Positions 62,577-64,000 of a DNA stretch of 64,000 nt are shown here, piece by piece. A model generated the notes under the pieces. The model did not search any database. It was not told the DNA's origin and was given only the letters and a program-made list of their open reading frames with translations. The DNA is taken from contig NZ_SZNK01000001.1 of NCBI RefSeq assembly GCF_005217615.1, positions 122,001 to 186,000 of the forward strand, in the 5' to 3' direction. The stretch's first letter is position 1. Every line of letters begins with the position of its first letter. Source of the DNA: Brevibacillus antibioticus. GTDB taxonomy: Bacteria; Bacillota; Bacilli; Brevibacillales; Brevibacillaceae. A program made the position numbers and the translations under genes.

Positions 62577-62954
62577 ATGGCAAAACATGAACAGGTAGTA
62601 GAGGATGCATTGGGTTTAATTGCTCAGGCACAAGCAGAATATGAAACGATAGTGGAGCAAGTGAGGTGCTACTGTCAGAAAGCACGAGCGTTACGGCAAC
62701 AGGCGGACGAGTTAAGACGATCTAGTAGTACCGACCCTCAAGTAGCAACAGAAATAAGCAAGCTACTGGAACAGGCTGATTATTATAATCATCTAGCAGA
62801 TCAGAAGGACGGACACCCAAGACTGGAAATCCTGCGCCGTATAGATAGCTTGGAACGAGAAGCATCTGGATTAAGGGATACTGTACAGCACAACGCAAAC
62901 GTATTAGTCCGTCAACAGATAGAACTGGAAAAAACGGAACGAGAACTGTGTTAA
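62577..62954 (+). CDS. Small coiled-coil protein
   Basis: 125 residues, mostly heptad-like helix (AQAQAEYETIVEQVRCYCQK, RRIDSLEREASGLRDTVQHN). A strong AAAGGAGGAAAAGGAAA site fixes ATG at 62577. Such small coiled-coil proteins occur among accessory genes of prophages. The stop codon overlaps the next ATG. Function unknown. Confidence 0.6.
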   Translation: MAKHEQVVEDALGLIAQAQAEYETIVEQVRCYCQKARALRQQADELRRSSSTDPQVATEISKLLEQADYYNHLADQKDGHPRLEILRRIDSLEREASGLRDTVQHNANVLVRQQIELEKTERELC

Positions 62955-63052
62955 TGGTACAACGAGCAAAGGAACAAATACAGGAAACGGAACAGCTATT
63001 GGAATCCCAACGAACAAAACTGGAAGAATTGGAGGGGAACAGAATTGAGTAG
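62954..63052 (+). CDS. Very small coiled-coil frame
   Basis: 32 residues (MVQRAKEQIQETEQLLESQR and so on) with coiled-coil character continuing that of the preceding protein. ATG shares bases with the preceding stop. It could be a separate coupled gene or the C-terminal end of the preceding gene split by a frameshift. Confidence 0.4.
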   Translation: MVQRAKEQIQETEQLLESQRTKLEELEGNRIE

Positions 63053-63167
63053 GAAGTTGATAAAAGGATTTGAACCACTAGAGGAGATTATTGAGTCGGC
63101 AAACGAGGAAGGAATCATTGAAATTGTAGATGACGAGGACATTATTGAATTGGTGATGGAGGAATAG
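63045..63167 (+). CDS. Small acidic protein with TTG start
   Basis: 40 residues, acidic (IIESANEEGIIEIVDDEDII). TTGGAGGGGAACAGAA precedes the TTG at 63045, which supports it as a real start. Overlaps the preceding small frame by eight bases. Function unknown. Confidence 0.45.
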   Translation: MSRKLIKGFEPLEEIIESANEEGIIEIVDDEDIIELVMEE

Positions 63168-63462
63168 ACGTATGGAACAACTAAGCCCCTAAGATCATTG
63201 TAAGTACGCCGAGAATATAGAAGACAATACGAACGTGAGTATCGGCGCAAATGGAGACAGAAGCCGGAGAATCGTCTGAAAGCGAAGGAGTACGAGCGCA
63301 GATACTGGGAACGAAAGGTACAGCAATCCAAGGAATAACACATGCAGCCAAACGCTCGTAGGTAACGCACCCATTCAAATGTACGACCAAGGACATTTTA
63401 CCACAACAGACACGAAACCACGAGAGCAACCAAATACGAAAGTCATAGGAGGAAATAGCACA

Positions 63463-63639
63463 ATGACGAAACATGAAGAATTCTTATGGGAACTGTTACA
63501 CCACGAGATCGAAACGAAAGCAGAACTAACACATATGTACTTTGACTGTTTTACGTTCATCGCTCAAACAGAACAGCTTGAGGCATTTCAGTTGCATAAG
63601 AAACAGAGGGTAGAGAGTAGGAGGAAAGCATTAAAGTAG
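63463..63639 (+). CDS. Small hypothetical protein
   Basis: 58 residues (MTKHEEFLWELLHHEIETKA and so on), with an amphipathic helical look. ATG at 63463 follows AGGAGG with proper spacing; the longer frame from 63379 does not. The 295 bases before it hold a 43-codon open stretch without a start (63207-63338, basic residues, like a degraded phage protein) and nothing else I can name. Confidence 0.5.
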   Translation: MTKHEEFLWELLHHEIETKAELTHMYFDCFTFIAQTEQLEAFQLHKKQRVESRRKALK

Positions 63640-63770
63640 TCATTCCTTGAAGATGATGATTAAGAATAGTGAACATGTATTGAAACAGATAGATAAACAG
63701 CTTGGAGGCAAGATGACCTCCCCCCGGTAGGGGAAACGATACCCCATGAAGTGAGGTTAGGGATATAAAA

Positions 63771-64000
63771 ATGGAACAGAAACGATGTGGAGCCAAGACG
63801 AAAAGCGGTGAAGCTTGTAAAAAAACGGCTCTAAAGAATGGACGTTGCAAGTTGCATGGTGGAAAATCCACGGGTCCGAAGGACAGGGCGAAACATAGCG
63901 AGAGCCTGAAAGGCAACAAAAACGCCTTGAAGCACGGACTGTACGAAACGATCTGGCTAGATACGCTAACGGAGGAAGAACAAGAGTTGTACCATCAGGT
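63771..64000 (+). CDS. HGGxxxG-motif protein, terminase-small-subunit-like, 3' end missing
   Basis: The first 76 residues are visible and the frame runs off the window. RCGAKTKSGEACKKTALKNG and RCKLHGGKSTGP, with the HGGKSTG motif and paired Cys, are typical of small phage proteins found at the start of packaging modules (HGGxxxG proteins annotated as terminase small subunits). A GTGAGGTTAGGG site precedes ATG. It points to a prophage or related island starting here. Confidence 0.6.
   Translation, partial: MEQKRCGAKTKSGEACKKTALKNGRCKLHGGKSTGPKDRAKHSESLKGNKNALKHGLYETIWLDTLTEEEQELYHQ

Noticed and set aside
63207-63338. 43-codon basic open stretch (Arg/Tyr/Glu rich)
   Set aside because: No start codon in frame after the preceding stop, so it is at most a decayed phage gene fragment.

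Overview
The window looks like chromosomal DNA of a low-to-mid GC Gram-positive spore former of the Paenibacillaceae, most like Brevibacillus. That assignment rests on gene content and on strong AGGAGG-type ribosome binding sites, not on a database search. No rRNA, tRNA or CRISPR array was seen.

Layout. 1-3.6 kb: a Sel1-repeat protein cut by the window edge, a RidA-family protein, a small DUF2007-like protein, a nitroreductase and a YvbH-like PH-domain protein. 3.6-13 kb: a PucR-type regulator divergent from a ureide operon (ankyrin protein, AllH/AllF/AllG-type oxamate carbamoyltransferase set, NCS1 permease, carbamate kinase, guanine-deaminase-like enzyme). 13-18 kb: single genes, including a secreted YcdB/YcdC-like protein, a 40-residue hydrophobic peptide and a protein with Asn/Ser/Lys repeats. 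18-25 kb: a complete 2-aminoethylphosphonate uptake and degradation cassette (binding protein, ATPase, fused permease, PhnX, PhnW), then a decayed saccharopine-dehydrogenase-like gene and a DeoR regulator. 25-33 kb: a Fur-controlled siderophore region with two AraC/binding-protein fusion regulators, two binding lipoproteins and two FecCD permeases, but no ATPase. 33-38 kb: a VOC-Nudix fusion, a nitronate monooxygenase-like enzyme, NagA, an anchored hydrolase and a small membrane protein.

38.4-62.4 kb is the most unusual part. It resembles a contractile injection system (type VI-like or phage-tail-like) in a Gram-positive. It has a large sheath-like protein, an Hcp/tube-like protein, two VgrG-like spikes, a DUF4280 PAAR-like tip, baseplate-like proteins, a DcrB/Eag-like chaperone, and an effector-immunity pair whose toxin looks like a nucleotidyltransferase. 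Embedded in it is a phosphorylation-signalling set: Ser/Thr kinase, two FHA proteins, a PP2C phosphatase, a degenerate PP2C with TPRs and a Pro/Gln/Asn tail, and a membrane vWA protein with a possible FHA-like tail. A J-domain protein and an Hsp70/actin-fold SrfB-like protein are also present. No ClpV-type unfoldase or TssJ/L/M membrane complex is visible, so anchoring and triggering presumably differ from the proteobacterial machine.

62.4-64 kb: an IS256-like terminal repeat remnant, then small, AT-richer phage-type genes ending in a partial HGGxxxG protein of the terminase-small-subunit kind, probably the edge of a prophage or another accessory island.
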